This document shows, piece after piece, positions 1 through 6,514 of a DNA stretch of 6,514 nt (positions within the stretch are counted from its first letter, which is position 1; each line of letters starts with the position of its first letter). The DNA comes from Actinomycetes bacterium (GTDB taxonomy: Bacteria > Actinomycetota > Actinomycetes > Actinomycetales > Microbacteriaceae). Under the pieces are notes generated by a model. The model had not been told where the DNA came from, made no database searches, and saw only the letters and a list, made by a program, of their open reading frames with translations. The position numbers and the translations under genes were made by a program. The DNA lies in assembly GCA_023386365.1 (NCBI GenBank), contig JAEWJX010000048.1, positions 1 through 6,514 on the forward strand, read 5' to 3'.

Positions 1-43
1 CCGTCCCAACTCGGCGCGATCCGGGCTTCGAAAGTGGCGGGGC

Positions 44-1288
44 TCAGCGCCCGCCGGCGCGACGCTTGTTGTAGACGTCGAACGCGACAGCCAGCAGCAG
101 CACGAGGCCCTTCACGGCCTGCTGCCACTCGATGCCGATACCCATGATCGACATACCGTTGTTGAGCACACCGATGATCAGACCACCGATGATGGCGCCG
201 CCGATGGTGCCGACACCGCCCTGCACCGCAGCGCCACCGATGAACGCGGCCGAGATCGCCTCCAGCTCGAAGCCGTCACCGGCCTTCGGGCCGGCGAGGT
301 TGAGTCGCGCGGTGAAGATGAGTCCGGCGAGCGCCGCGAGGGTGCCCATGTTCACGAACAGCCAGAAGTCGACGCGACGCGTCTTGATACCCGACAGCTC
401 CGCCGCGTGGCGGTTGCCGCCGATGGCGTAGATGTGACGGCCGAACACGGAGCGGTTCATGATGACGCTGTAGATGAGGATCAGCACGGCGAGCACGATG
501 AGCGTGATCGGGATGCCCTTGTACGAGGCCAGCGCGTAGGCGAAGAACGCGATCGCCACCGACACGAGCACCAGCTTCGCGATGAACCAGATCGCCGGCT
601 CCACTTCCTGGCCGTACTTCTGGCGGCCGCGGCGGGTGCGCACCGCCTGGATGACGATCAGCACGATCGCGAGGCCGCCGATGGCGAGCGTCAGCGGGTC
701 GATCTCGAACTCACCGAACACGTCGGTGAGGAAGCCGTTGCCGAGGGCGCGGTACTCCGCGGGGAACGAGCCGATGTTGGCGTTGCCGAGCACGACGAGC
801 GCGAGACCGCGGAAGATCAGCATGCCCGCCAATGTCACGATGAACGCTGGGATGCCGACGTACGCGATCCAGAAGCCCTGCCAGACACCCACCAGGGCTC
901 CGATCGCGAGCGACAGGATGATCGACAGCCACCAGGGCAGACCCCATTGCACGGCGAACACACCCGAGCAGGCGCCGACGAATGCGGCGACCGATCCGAC
1001 CGACAGGTCGATGTGGCCGGCGATGATGACCATCACCATGCCGATCGCCAGAACGAGGATGTAGCCGTTCTGCACGATCAGGTTGGAGATGTTCTGCGGG
1101 CGCAGCAGGATGCCGTTGGTCAGGAACGAGAACAGCACGACCACCGCGATGAGCGCGATGAAGATGCCGTTCTTTCCGAGGTCGGACAGCACGTGGCTGA
1201 GCCAGCTGGTGAACTTGTTCTCGGTCGGGTTGATGTTCCCGCCGACCGCCTGCGACTCCGTCGGGGTCGGGGTAGTGGGGTTCGACAT
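44..1288 (-). CDS. mmsB: Multiple-monosaccharide ABC transporter permease (MmsB/GguB/XylH type)
   Basis: Membrane subunit of a sugar importer; it would form the translocation channel as a homodimer with the ATPase encoded just upstream. The 414-residue protein has a polar N-terminus (1-40) and about ten hydrophobic segments between residues 42 and 403. It carries the family motif GHIDLSVGS at 91-99, and the cytoplasmic coupling stretch GRHIYAIGGNRHAAELSGI at 283-301, which contacts the ATPase in this family. A charged loop around 217-230 (TRRGRQKYGQ) splits the two halves, and the C-terminus is basic (NKRRAGGR). The ATG is chosen because AAGAGGA lies about 8 nt upstream. The ATPase stop is 29 bp upstream, so the two are surely one transcript. 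The family is known for xylose, arabinose, glucose and galactose uptake; the exact substrate is not visible here. Length and motifs look intact. Confidence 0.95.
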   Translation of the reverse strand: MSNPTTPTPTESQAVGGNINPTENKFTSWLSHVLSDLGKNGIFIALIAVVVLFSFLTNGILLRPQNISNLIVQNGYILVLAIGMVMVIIAGHIDLSVGSVAAFVGACSGVFAVQWGLPWWLSIILSLAIGALVGVWQGFWIAYVGIPAFIVTLAGMLIFRGLALVVLGNANIGSFPAEYRALGNGFLTDVFGEFEIDPLTLAIGGLAIVLIVIQAVRTRRGRQKYGQEVEPAIWFIAKLVLVSVAIAFFAYALASYKGIPITLIVLAVLILIYSVIMNRSVFGRHIYAIGGNRHAAELSGIKTRRVDFWLFVNMGTLAALAGLIFTARLNLAGPKAGDGFELEAISAAFIGGAAVQGGVGTIGGAIIGGLIIGVLNNGMSIMGIGIEWQQAVKGLVLLLAVAFDVYNKRRAGGR

Positions 1289-1317
1289 GTTTGCGGTTCC
1301 TCTTCTTCGTCCGCGGG

Positions 1318-2847
<1,530 letters not shown>

Positions 2848-2881
2848 CGTCGTCCTCTCGTGGACTTCCTCGTCCCCGGAT

Positions 2882-2944
2882 GGCGGGGGTGCCGCCGGAC
2901 CGGTTCCCATTCTGCTCGGGAACCGGGTCCGGGGCACCCCCGCC
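2882..2944 (-). terminator. Strong intercistronic hairpin between binding-protein and ATPase genes
   Basis: A 27-nt arm at 2882-2908 pairs with 2918-2944 around a 9-nt loop. Pairing is complete apart from one unpaired base on each side. It begins 30 bp after the binding-protein stop codon and ends 34 bp before the ATPase start. On the minus strand it is not followed by a U-tract, so it does not look like a classical intrinsic terminator. In ABC importer operons such structures commonly protect the binding-protein message from 3' decay or cause partial termination, giving more binding protein than membrane components. That role is inference here; the structure itself is directly visible. Confidence 0.75.
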
Positions 2945-2974
2945 GTTCAGGGAGTGTCAGAACTGATCGTCAGA

Positions 2975-4093
2975 TCAGCCGTTGATCTCTTCCTCGGTCC
3001 AGTAGCCGCTGTCGACCAGCACGGCCTGGATGTTGTCCTTGACGACGATCTCCGAGGCGAGGAGGTACGACGGCACGACCTTCACGCCGTTGTCGTAGTC
3101 CTCGGTGTTGTTGACCTCGGGCTCGTCGCCGTTGAGGATCGCGGTCGCCATGTCCACGGCCACGGCCGCGAGCTTGCGGGTGTCCTTGAAGATGGTGGCG
3201 AACTGCTCACCGGAGTTGATCGCCTTCACCGAGTCGAGCTCGGCGTCCTGGCCGGAGATGATCGGCCACTCGTCGCCGACCGAGTAGCCGGCGTCGGTGA
3301 GGGCCGAGATGATGCCGCGCGACAGGCCGTCGTAGGGCGACAGCACGCCGTTGACCTTCGAGCCGTCGGAGTAGGTCGAGGTGAGGATGTTCTCCATGCG
3401 CTCCTGCGCGACCTCGCCGTCCCAGCGGAGGATGGCGGCCTGCTCGAAGTCGGTCTGACCCGACTTGACGACGAGGGTGCCGTCGTCAATGAGCGGCTGC
3501 AGCACGTCCATCGCACCGTTCCAGAAGAACGTGGCGTTGTTGTCGTCCGGCGAGCCCGCGAAGAGCTCGACGTTGAACGGACCGGCGGGCGCGTCGGCCT
3601 TGGCGGTGCCGTCGAGCTCGGTGAGGCCGAGGCCGTTGAGCACCGAGTAGGCCTGCTGCTGGCCGACGACGAAGTTGTCGAACGACGCGTAGTAGTCGAC
3701 GTTCTCCGAGTCGCGGATGAGGCGGTCGTAGGCGATGACGGGGATGTCGGCGTCGGCCGCATCCTGCAGCACCTGGGTGAGGGTGGTGCCGTCGATGGAG
3801 GCGATGATCAGGGCTTCTGCACCCTTGGTGATCATGTTCTCGATCTGCGAGACCTGCGTGGGGATGTCGTCCTCTGCGTACTGCAGGTCGACGGTGAAGC
3901 CCTGCTCCTCGAGCGCGGCCTTGACGGCGTCGCCGTCCTGGATCCAGCGCTCGGAGCTCTTGGTCGGCATCGCGACGCCGACGAGGCCGCCGTCGCCGCC
4001 GCCGTTGCCTCCGTCGCCGCTGGGGGCGCAGGCGGCAAGCGCGAGCATGGAGCCCGCAGCGATCGTGACGATCGCGAACTTGTTCGTCTTCAC
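2975..4093 (-). CDS. chvE: ChvE-type multiple-monosaccharide substrate-binding lipoprotein
   Basis: Extracytoplasmic solute receptor of the importer, 372 residues. An N-terminal signal peptide ends in the lipobox LAAC with lipidated Cys22, followed by a Gly-rich flexible linker (26-36), so the protein is probably anchored to the outer face of the membrane. The mature part has the two-lobe periplasmic-binding-protein type I fold and closely follows the ChvE/MmsE pattern: MPTKSSERWIQDG (42-54), DDIPTQVSQIENM (75-87), IASIDGTTL (97-105), AYDRLIRDS (121-129), GSPDDNNATFF (180-190), SPYDGLSRGI (252-261), SGQDAE (280-285), IFKDTRKLA (301-309) and GVKVVPSYLL (336-345). ChvE homologues bind several aldoses, including arabinose, xylose, glucose and galactose. 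Start choice: this GTG has AAAGGA 6 nt upstream. A second in-frame GTG five codons earlier (4106-4108) overlaps the aldolase stop but has no ribosome binding site. The gene follows the aldolase gene by 11 bp. Confidence 0.95.
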   Translation of the reverse strand: MKTNKFAIVTIAAGSMLALAACAPSGDGGNGGGDGGLVGVAMPTKSSERWIQDGDAVKAALEEQGFTVDLQYAEDDIPTQVSQIENMITKGAEALIIASIDGTTLTQVLQDAADADIPVIAYDRLIRDSENVDYYASFDNFVVGQQQAYSVLNGLGLTELDGTAKADAPAGPFNVELFAGSPDDNNATFFWNGAMDVLQPLIDDGTLVVKSGQTDFEQAAILRWDGEVAQERMENILTSTYSDGSKVNGVLSPYDGLSRGIISALTDAGYSVGDEWPIISGQDAELDSVKAINSGEQFATIFKDTRKLAAVAVDMATAILNGDEPEVNNTEDYDNGVKVVPSYLLASEIVVKDNIQAVLVDSGYWTEEEING

Positions 4094-4104
4094 GGTGATT
4101 CCTT

Positions 4105-4944
4105 TCACTGTGTATTGGTGCGGACGTCGTTGTCAGGGGTAGAGCTGCTCGAGGCCGGGGTCGTCCATGAACCGGTCTCGCCGCTCGGCCGGGCGATGCC
4201 GGGCCGGGAGGTCTGGAAGGTGCCCGCCGTGGCGAGCTCGTCGACGCGTTCCGCGTCGGTGCGCAGGCGGCGCTCGTGGAGCGCGTCGACGACATCGGCC
4301 GCGAGCGGCTCGATGGTGTCGCCTGCGGGGAGGCCGGCGCGCGCGAGTTGCACGGCGCGGGCGGCGTCTTCGAGGAGCACGGCGGCGCGCACGGCGTCGC
4401 GGGCGCTGGCGCCGGTGGCGTAGGGGCCGTGGCGTTCGAGCAGCACGGCGCGGCTGCGCTGGGATGCGAGGGTCGCGGCGATGGCGCCGCCGATCTCGTC
4501 GTCGGGGCCGGCGTAGGCGACGACCGGAACCGCCCCGCCGAATTCGTCGGCGACGACGGTGGAGAGGCACGGCACGGGTTCGCCGCGGAGGGCGAACGCG
4601 GTGGCGTACGGCGAGTGGGTGTGCGCGATACCGCCGATGGCGCTGTCGTCGCGGTAGAGGCGGGCGTGCACGGCGACGCCGCGGGAGGGGCTGAGGTCGC
4701 TTCCGGGGGTGCCTTCGACGACGTGGCCGTCGAGGTCGACGAGCACCATCTTCTCGGGGCTGAGCTCGGAGTGGTCGAGCCCGCCGGGCTTGATCACGAA
4801 GAGGTCGGCGCCGGGCACGCGGCCGGAGACGACGCCGCTGGTCCAGCTGACGAGGCCGCCGCGGACGAGGAGTTTGTGGAGGCGGGCGACGTCGGCGCGG
4901 GTGCGCGCGATCGCGACCTCGATGCGCGGCTCGAAGCGATTCAC
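4105..4944 (-). CDS. Class II aldolase/adducin-family protein, AraD-like sugar-phosphate epimerase or aldolase
   Basis: Probable cytoplasmic zinc enzyme acting on a phosphorylated sugar; L-ribulose-5-phosphate 4-epimerase (AraD) is the best guess, with an L-fuculose-phosphate-type aldolase as the alternative. Visible family signatures are TSGVVSGR (35-42, phosphate-binding loop), FVIKPGGLDHSELSPEKMVLVDLDG (49-73 region), and metal ligands HTH (His108, His110) and ERHG (His172). Asp133 in ADEFGG is a likely counterpart of the catalytic Asp of AraD. Oddities: the usual C-terminal Tyr-Gly-Gln region of AraD is not seen, and the protein continues well past the usual roughly 230 residues. The last 20 or so residues are Ser/Thr-rich with looser codon use, suggesting a frameshift near 4170-4210. 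The GTG start at 4944 has GGGAG just upstream. An ATG at 5007 in the same frame would lie inside the promoter -10 box and is rejected. It is the first gene of the operon, directly behind the promoter and operator. Confidence 0.85.
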   Translation of the reverse strand: MNRFEPRIEVAIARTRADVARLHKLLVRGGLVSWTSGVVSGRVPGADLFVIKPGGLDHSELSPEKMVLVDLDGHVVEGTPGSDLSPSRGVAVHARLYRDDSAIGGIAHTHSPYATAFALRGEPVPCLSTVVADEFGGAVPVVAYAGPDDEIGGAIAATLASQRSRAVLLERHGPYATGASARDAVRAAVLLEDAARAVQLARAGLPAGDTIEPLAADVVDALHERRLRTDAERVDELATAGTFQTSRPGIARPSGETGSWTTPASSSSTPDNDVRTNTQ

Positions 4945-4969
4945 CGGCTCTCCCGACCTCGTCGTCCTG

Positions 4970-5000
4970 AAATGTGACCGGTAAATGTGACCGGTAACAT
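4970..5000. promoter_or_regulatory. Operator for a LacI-family repressor, with tandem 13-bp repeat
   Basis: The unit AAATGTGACCGGT occurs twice head to tail (4970-4982 and 4983-4995). The second copy plus the next five bases forms the near-palindrome ATGTGACCGGTAACAT (4985-5000; 7 of 8 positions pair), with the central CG dinucleotide favoured by LacI-family hinge helices. It lies right after the -10 box of the aldolase promoter, where a bound repressor would block transcription. The half-site AATGTGAC recurs in the palindrome upstream of the repressor gene. That the neighbouring repressor binds here is inferred from position and sequence. Confidence 0.75.
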
Positions 5001-5005
5001 CGAGC

Positions 5006-5036
5006 ACTCTAACCCGCCTCAGGCGATCGGTGTCAA
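5006..5036 (-). promoter_or_regulatory. Promoter of the aldolase-transporter operon
   Basis: On the minus strand a perfect -35 TTGACA (5031-5036) is followed after 18 bp by TTAGAG (5007-5012), or after 19 bp by TAGAGT (5006-5011), as the -10 box. Transcription would start near 5000, at the edge of the operator, giving a leader of roughly 50 nt to the GTG at 4944. It is the only clear sigma-70-like promoter seen ahead of the aldolase, binding-protein, ATPase and permease genes. Confidence 0.7.
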
Positions 5037-5078
5037 GTCGAGCGAGGTTGCGACACGGTAACGGCGGCGGAACGCCGG

Positions 5079-6089
5079 TCAGTGCAGGTGCGACACCGTC
5101 GAGGCGCGCACCATCAGCTGCGGCGTGATCGCGTGCGAGCCCTCCGCATCCAGTTCCCCCAGCAGGAACGCGACCGCACGGCGGCCCAGTTCGGAGAAGT
5201 CCTGGCGGATGGTGGTGAGCGGCGGCCAGAAGTGCGCCGCCTCCGGGATGTCGTCGAAGCCGATGACGCTCACGTCGCCCGGCACATCGATGCCACTGTC
5301 ACGGAACGCGTGCAGCAAGCCGAGCGCCATCTGATCGTTGGAGGCGAAGACGGCCGAGAAGTCGCGCACCCGCGCCAGTTCGCGGCCCGCGAAGTAGCCG
5401 AAGTCGGCCGTCCAGTCGCCGAGGATCGGCGCCGTCGTGGGGGCGTCCCACGCGTTCAACTCGTCGAGGAACCCCTGCATACGCGCATCCGCCTCGATCC
5501 AGTCCTGCGGACCCGACAGGTGGTAGATGCTGCGGTGCCCGAGCTCCAGCAGGTGCCGCGTGGCCAGGCGCGCACCCGCGTACTGGTCGAAGAAGAGCGT
5601 GTGGCCGTCGTCGCGCGTCGCCTGCAGCGTCACATACGGCACGTCGAGCGGCAACTGCGCCAACGCCTCGAACACCCGCACCTGCGGCGCCACCACCACG
5701 ATCCCCTCCACCGCCTGCGCGCGCAGCTGGGTGAGGGCATCCGAGATGGAGCCCTCCACCGTCGGGTCGATGTTGGCGATGCTCACCCAGTAGCCGCTCG
5801 CCCGCGCGGCCGCCTCGACCGACGTCATGATCGACGCCGGACCGTAGTCGGTGCTCATGGCCGACAGGATGCCGATCGTGCGCGACCGGCTCGACGCGAG
5901 CGCGCGCGCCGCACGGTTCGGCTGGTACCGCAGCTCTGCCATCACATCGAGCACCCGCTGACGCGTGGTGTCGCGGATGCTGGGGTGATCGTTCAGCACC
6001 CGGGAGACCGTCTGATGCGACACCCCGGCGACCCGCGCGACATCGCGGATGCTGGGTGGGCGGCCGGAAGCCGCCGGATCGAGCGTCAC
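5079..6089 (-). CDS. LacI/GalR-family transcriptional repressor, probable regulator of the sugar operon
   Basis: DNA-binding repressor of 336 residues, the normal family length. The N-terminal helix-turn-helix is SIRDVARVAGVSHQTVSRVL (13-32), with a LacI-like recognition helix SHQTVSR. It is followed by the hinge YQPNRAARALA (55-65), whose Leu64 matches the residue that intercalates in the operator centre in this family. The ligand-binding and dimerisation domain (about 70-336) has the typical FASNDQMALGLL (248-258) and SVIGFDDIPEAAHFWPPLTTIRQ (274-296 region), where Asn251, Asp252 and Asp279 occupy usual sugar-contact positions. The GTG start is chosen because AAGGGGA lies just upstream and the HTH follows closely. 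A GTG 30 codons earlier falls inside the palindrome at 6165-6183 and is rejected. Effector unknown; given the neighbours, probably the imported sugar or its phosphate. It lies 134 bp upstream of the operon it probably controls. Confidence 0.93.
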   Translation of the reverse strand: MTLDPAASGRPPSIRDVARVAGVSHQTVSRVLNDHPSIRDTTRQRVLDVMAELRYQPNRAARALASSRSRTIGILSAMSTDYGPASIMTSVEAAARASGYWVSIANIDPTVEGSISDALTQLRAQAVEGIVVVAPQVRVFEALAQLPLDVPYVTLQATRDDGHTLFFDQYAGARLATRHLLELGHRSIYHLSGPQDWIEADARMQGFLDELNAWDAPTTAPILGDWTADFGYFAGRELARVRDFSAVFASNDQMALGLLHAFRDSGIDVPGDVSVIGFDDIPEAAHFWPPLTTIRQDFSELGRRAVAFLLGELDAEGSHAITPQLMVRASTVSHLH

Positions 6090-6164
6090 GGGTCCCCTTC
6101 GACGGGTGGGCGGCAGCGGCGGAGCGCGAGTGCCGTCCGGCCATGATGACACAGGATCAGCACG

Positions 6165-6183
6165 GAATGTGACTGTCACATTC
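6165..6183. promoter_or_regulatory. Perfect 19-bp palindrome, candidate auto-regulatory operator
   Basis: GAATGTGACTGTCACATTC has two perfect 9-bp arms around a single central base. The arm contains AATGTGAC, the same half-site as the repeats in front of the aldolase gene, which argues for the same repressor. It lies 75 bp upstream of the repressor start and 25 bp upstream of the divergent gene. It differs from the aldolase operator in having an odd centre (T instead of CCGG/CG), so affinity may differ. No clear -10 box for the repressor gene was found on the minus strand, although GTGACA inside the palindrome could serve as its -35. Confidence 0.65.
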
Positions 6184-6199
6184 GCTGCCGGTCTATGCT
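6169..6199 (+). promoter_or_regulatory. Putative promoter of the divergent gene
   Basis: TATGCT at 6194-6199 is a plausible -10 box. GTGACT at 6169-6174, inside the palindrome, is a 4-of-6 match to a -35 but with a long 19-bp spacer. The start point would fall within a few bases of the ATG at 6209. The -35 is weak, so the call rests mainly on the -10 and on the absence of a ribosome binding site. Confidence 0.4.
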
Positions 6200-6208
6200 T
6201 GCCGCACC

Positions 6209-6514
6209 ATGTCGGACCTCTGGCGCAACCTCCCCCTGTTCGGCCGGGAACGCGTCGACGAGTCGTCGGTGGAGCGCGGCTGGGCCACCGAACTCGCCGC
6301 CGTGCGGGCGGCCGCCGACCGGGCGCTCGCCCAGCATCCGGATGCCGACGCGGCCGCCGCGTTCGAGGCCGGGCTGCGCCCCGGCAAGCCGCCGCGATCC
6401 GGCAAGCCGCGGGTCGTGAAGCTCGCCGAGCTCGACCGCGCCGTATTCGCCTACCTCGACCTCGCGACGCGGCTCGGGGTGGCCGCGGAGCTGCCCGAGC
6501 GGGCGAGCGGTGCC
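6209..6514 (+). CDS. Unidentified protein, 5' part only (runs off the window)
   Basis: An open frame of 102 codons starts at this ATG and remains open to the window end. It begins MSDLWRNLPLFGRERVDESS. I do not recognise the family. The visible part is hydrophilic, rich in Ala and Arg, and probably helical (stretches around 27-42 and 78-95). It has a Pro/Gly/Lys-rich basic segment at about 61-73, and no signal peptide or membrane segment is visible. Only about 7 of 102 codons end in A or T, matching real genes of this genome, so it is very likely coding. No Shine-Dalgarno sequence precedes the ATG, and a -10-like TATGCT ends 9 bp before it, so the message may be leaderless. It is divergent from the repressor gene, with 119 bp between the two starts. 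A link to sugar metabolism is not shown. Confidence 0.75.
   Translation, partial: MSDLWRNLPLFGRERVDESSVERGWATELAAVRAAADRALAQHPDADAAAAFEAGLRPGKPPRSGKPRVVKLAELDRAVFAYLDLATRLGVAAELPERASGA

Noticed and set aside
1..43. Sequence beyond the permease stop at the left edge
   Set aside because: Too short to judge; no clear ribosome binding site, terminator stem or coding start is visible.
147..151. VGKQQ in place of LSGGQ in ATPase domain 1 (residue positions), together with the degenerate second Walker A
   Set aside because: Considered as possible loss of function, but both are normal features of this class of sugar ATPase.
432..438. ATGTGAC half-site inside the permease gene
   Set aside because: Single half-site in coding sequence without a partner arm; expected by chance.
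5060..5079. Small stem-loop (7-bp arms with one mismatch, 6-nt loop) just after the repressor gene
   Set aside because: Short, imperfect and not followed by a U-tract; too weak to call a terminator, though it may contribute to separating the repressor from the operon.
6195..6419. Plus-strand 74-codon frame starting at an earlier ATG near the right end
   Set aside because: Its frame differs from the 6209 frame, which has far better third-position G/C and stays open to the end; the ATG also lies within the likely -10 box.

Overview
The window looks like a chromosomal sugar-uptake locus of a high-GC Gram-positive bacterium, most likely an actinobacterium of the Microbacteriaceae type (inference). 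The reasons are strong G/C preference at third codon positions, frequent GTG starts, a lipoprotein-type sugar-binding protein with a Gly-rich linker after the lipobox, a LacI-type local regulator and a probable leaderless gene. No RNA gene, insertion sequence, integrase, CRISPR array or phage gene was seen.

Layout, right to left along the minus strand: a LacI/GalR-family repressor (5079-6089); a 134-bp gap holding a clear promoter and an overlapping operator; a class II aldolase of the AraD/FucA type (4105-4944); a ChvE-type periplasmic-binding-protein homologue (2975-4093); a strong intercistronic hairpin (2882-2944); a two-domain sugar ABC ATPase of the MmsA/GguA type (1318-2847); and its permease, MmsB/GguB type (44-1288). 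Bases 1-43 hold no recognisable feature. On the right, an unrecognised gene starts divergently from the repressor at 6209 and runs off the window. The repressor/unknown-gene intergenic region holds a perfect 19-bp palindrome whose half-site is shared with the operator in front of the aldolase gene.

Working model: the lipid-anchored binding protein captures a monosaccharide outside the cell, and the permease plus ATPase import it. The aldolase acts on a phosphorylated downstream intermediate, plausibly L-ribulose-5-phosphate in L-arabinose use. The repressor switches the aldolase-transporter operon by sitting just downstream of the -10 box, and may also control itself and the divergent gene. 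No sugar kinase or isomerase is in the window, so the pathway is incomplete here.

This is a well-known type of system rather than a new one. The points deserving a second look are the operator architecture, the intercistronic hairpin, the anomalous C-terminus of the aldolase (possible frameshift), and the unidentified leaderless-looking divergent gene.
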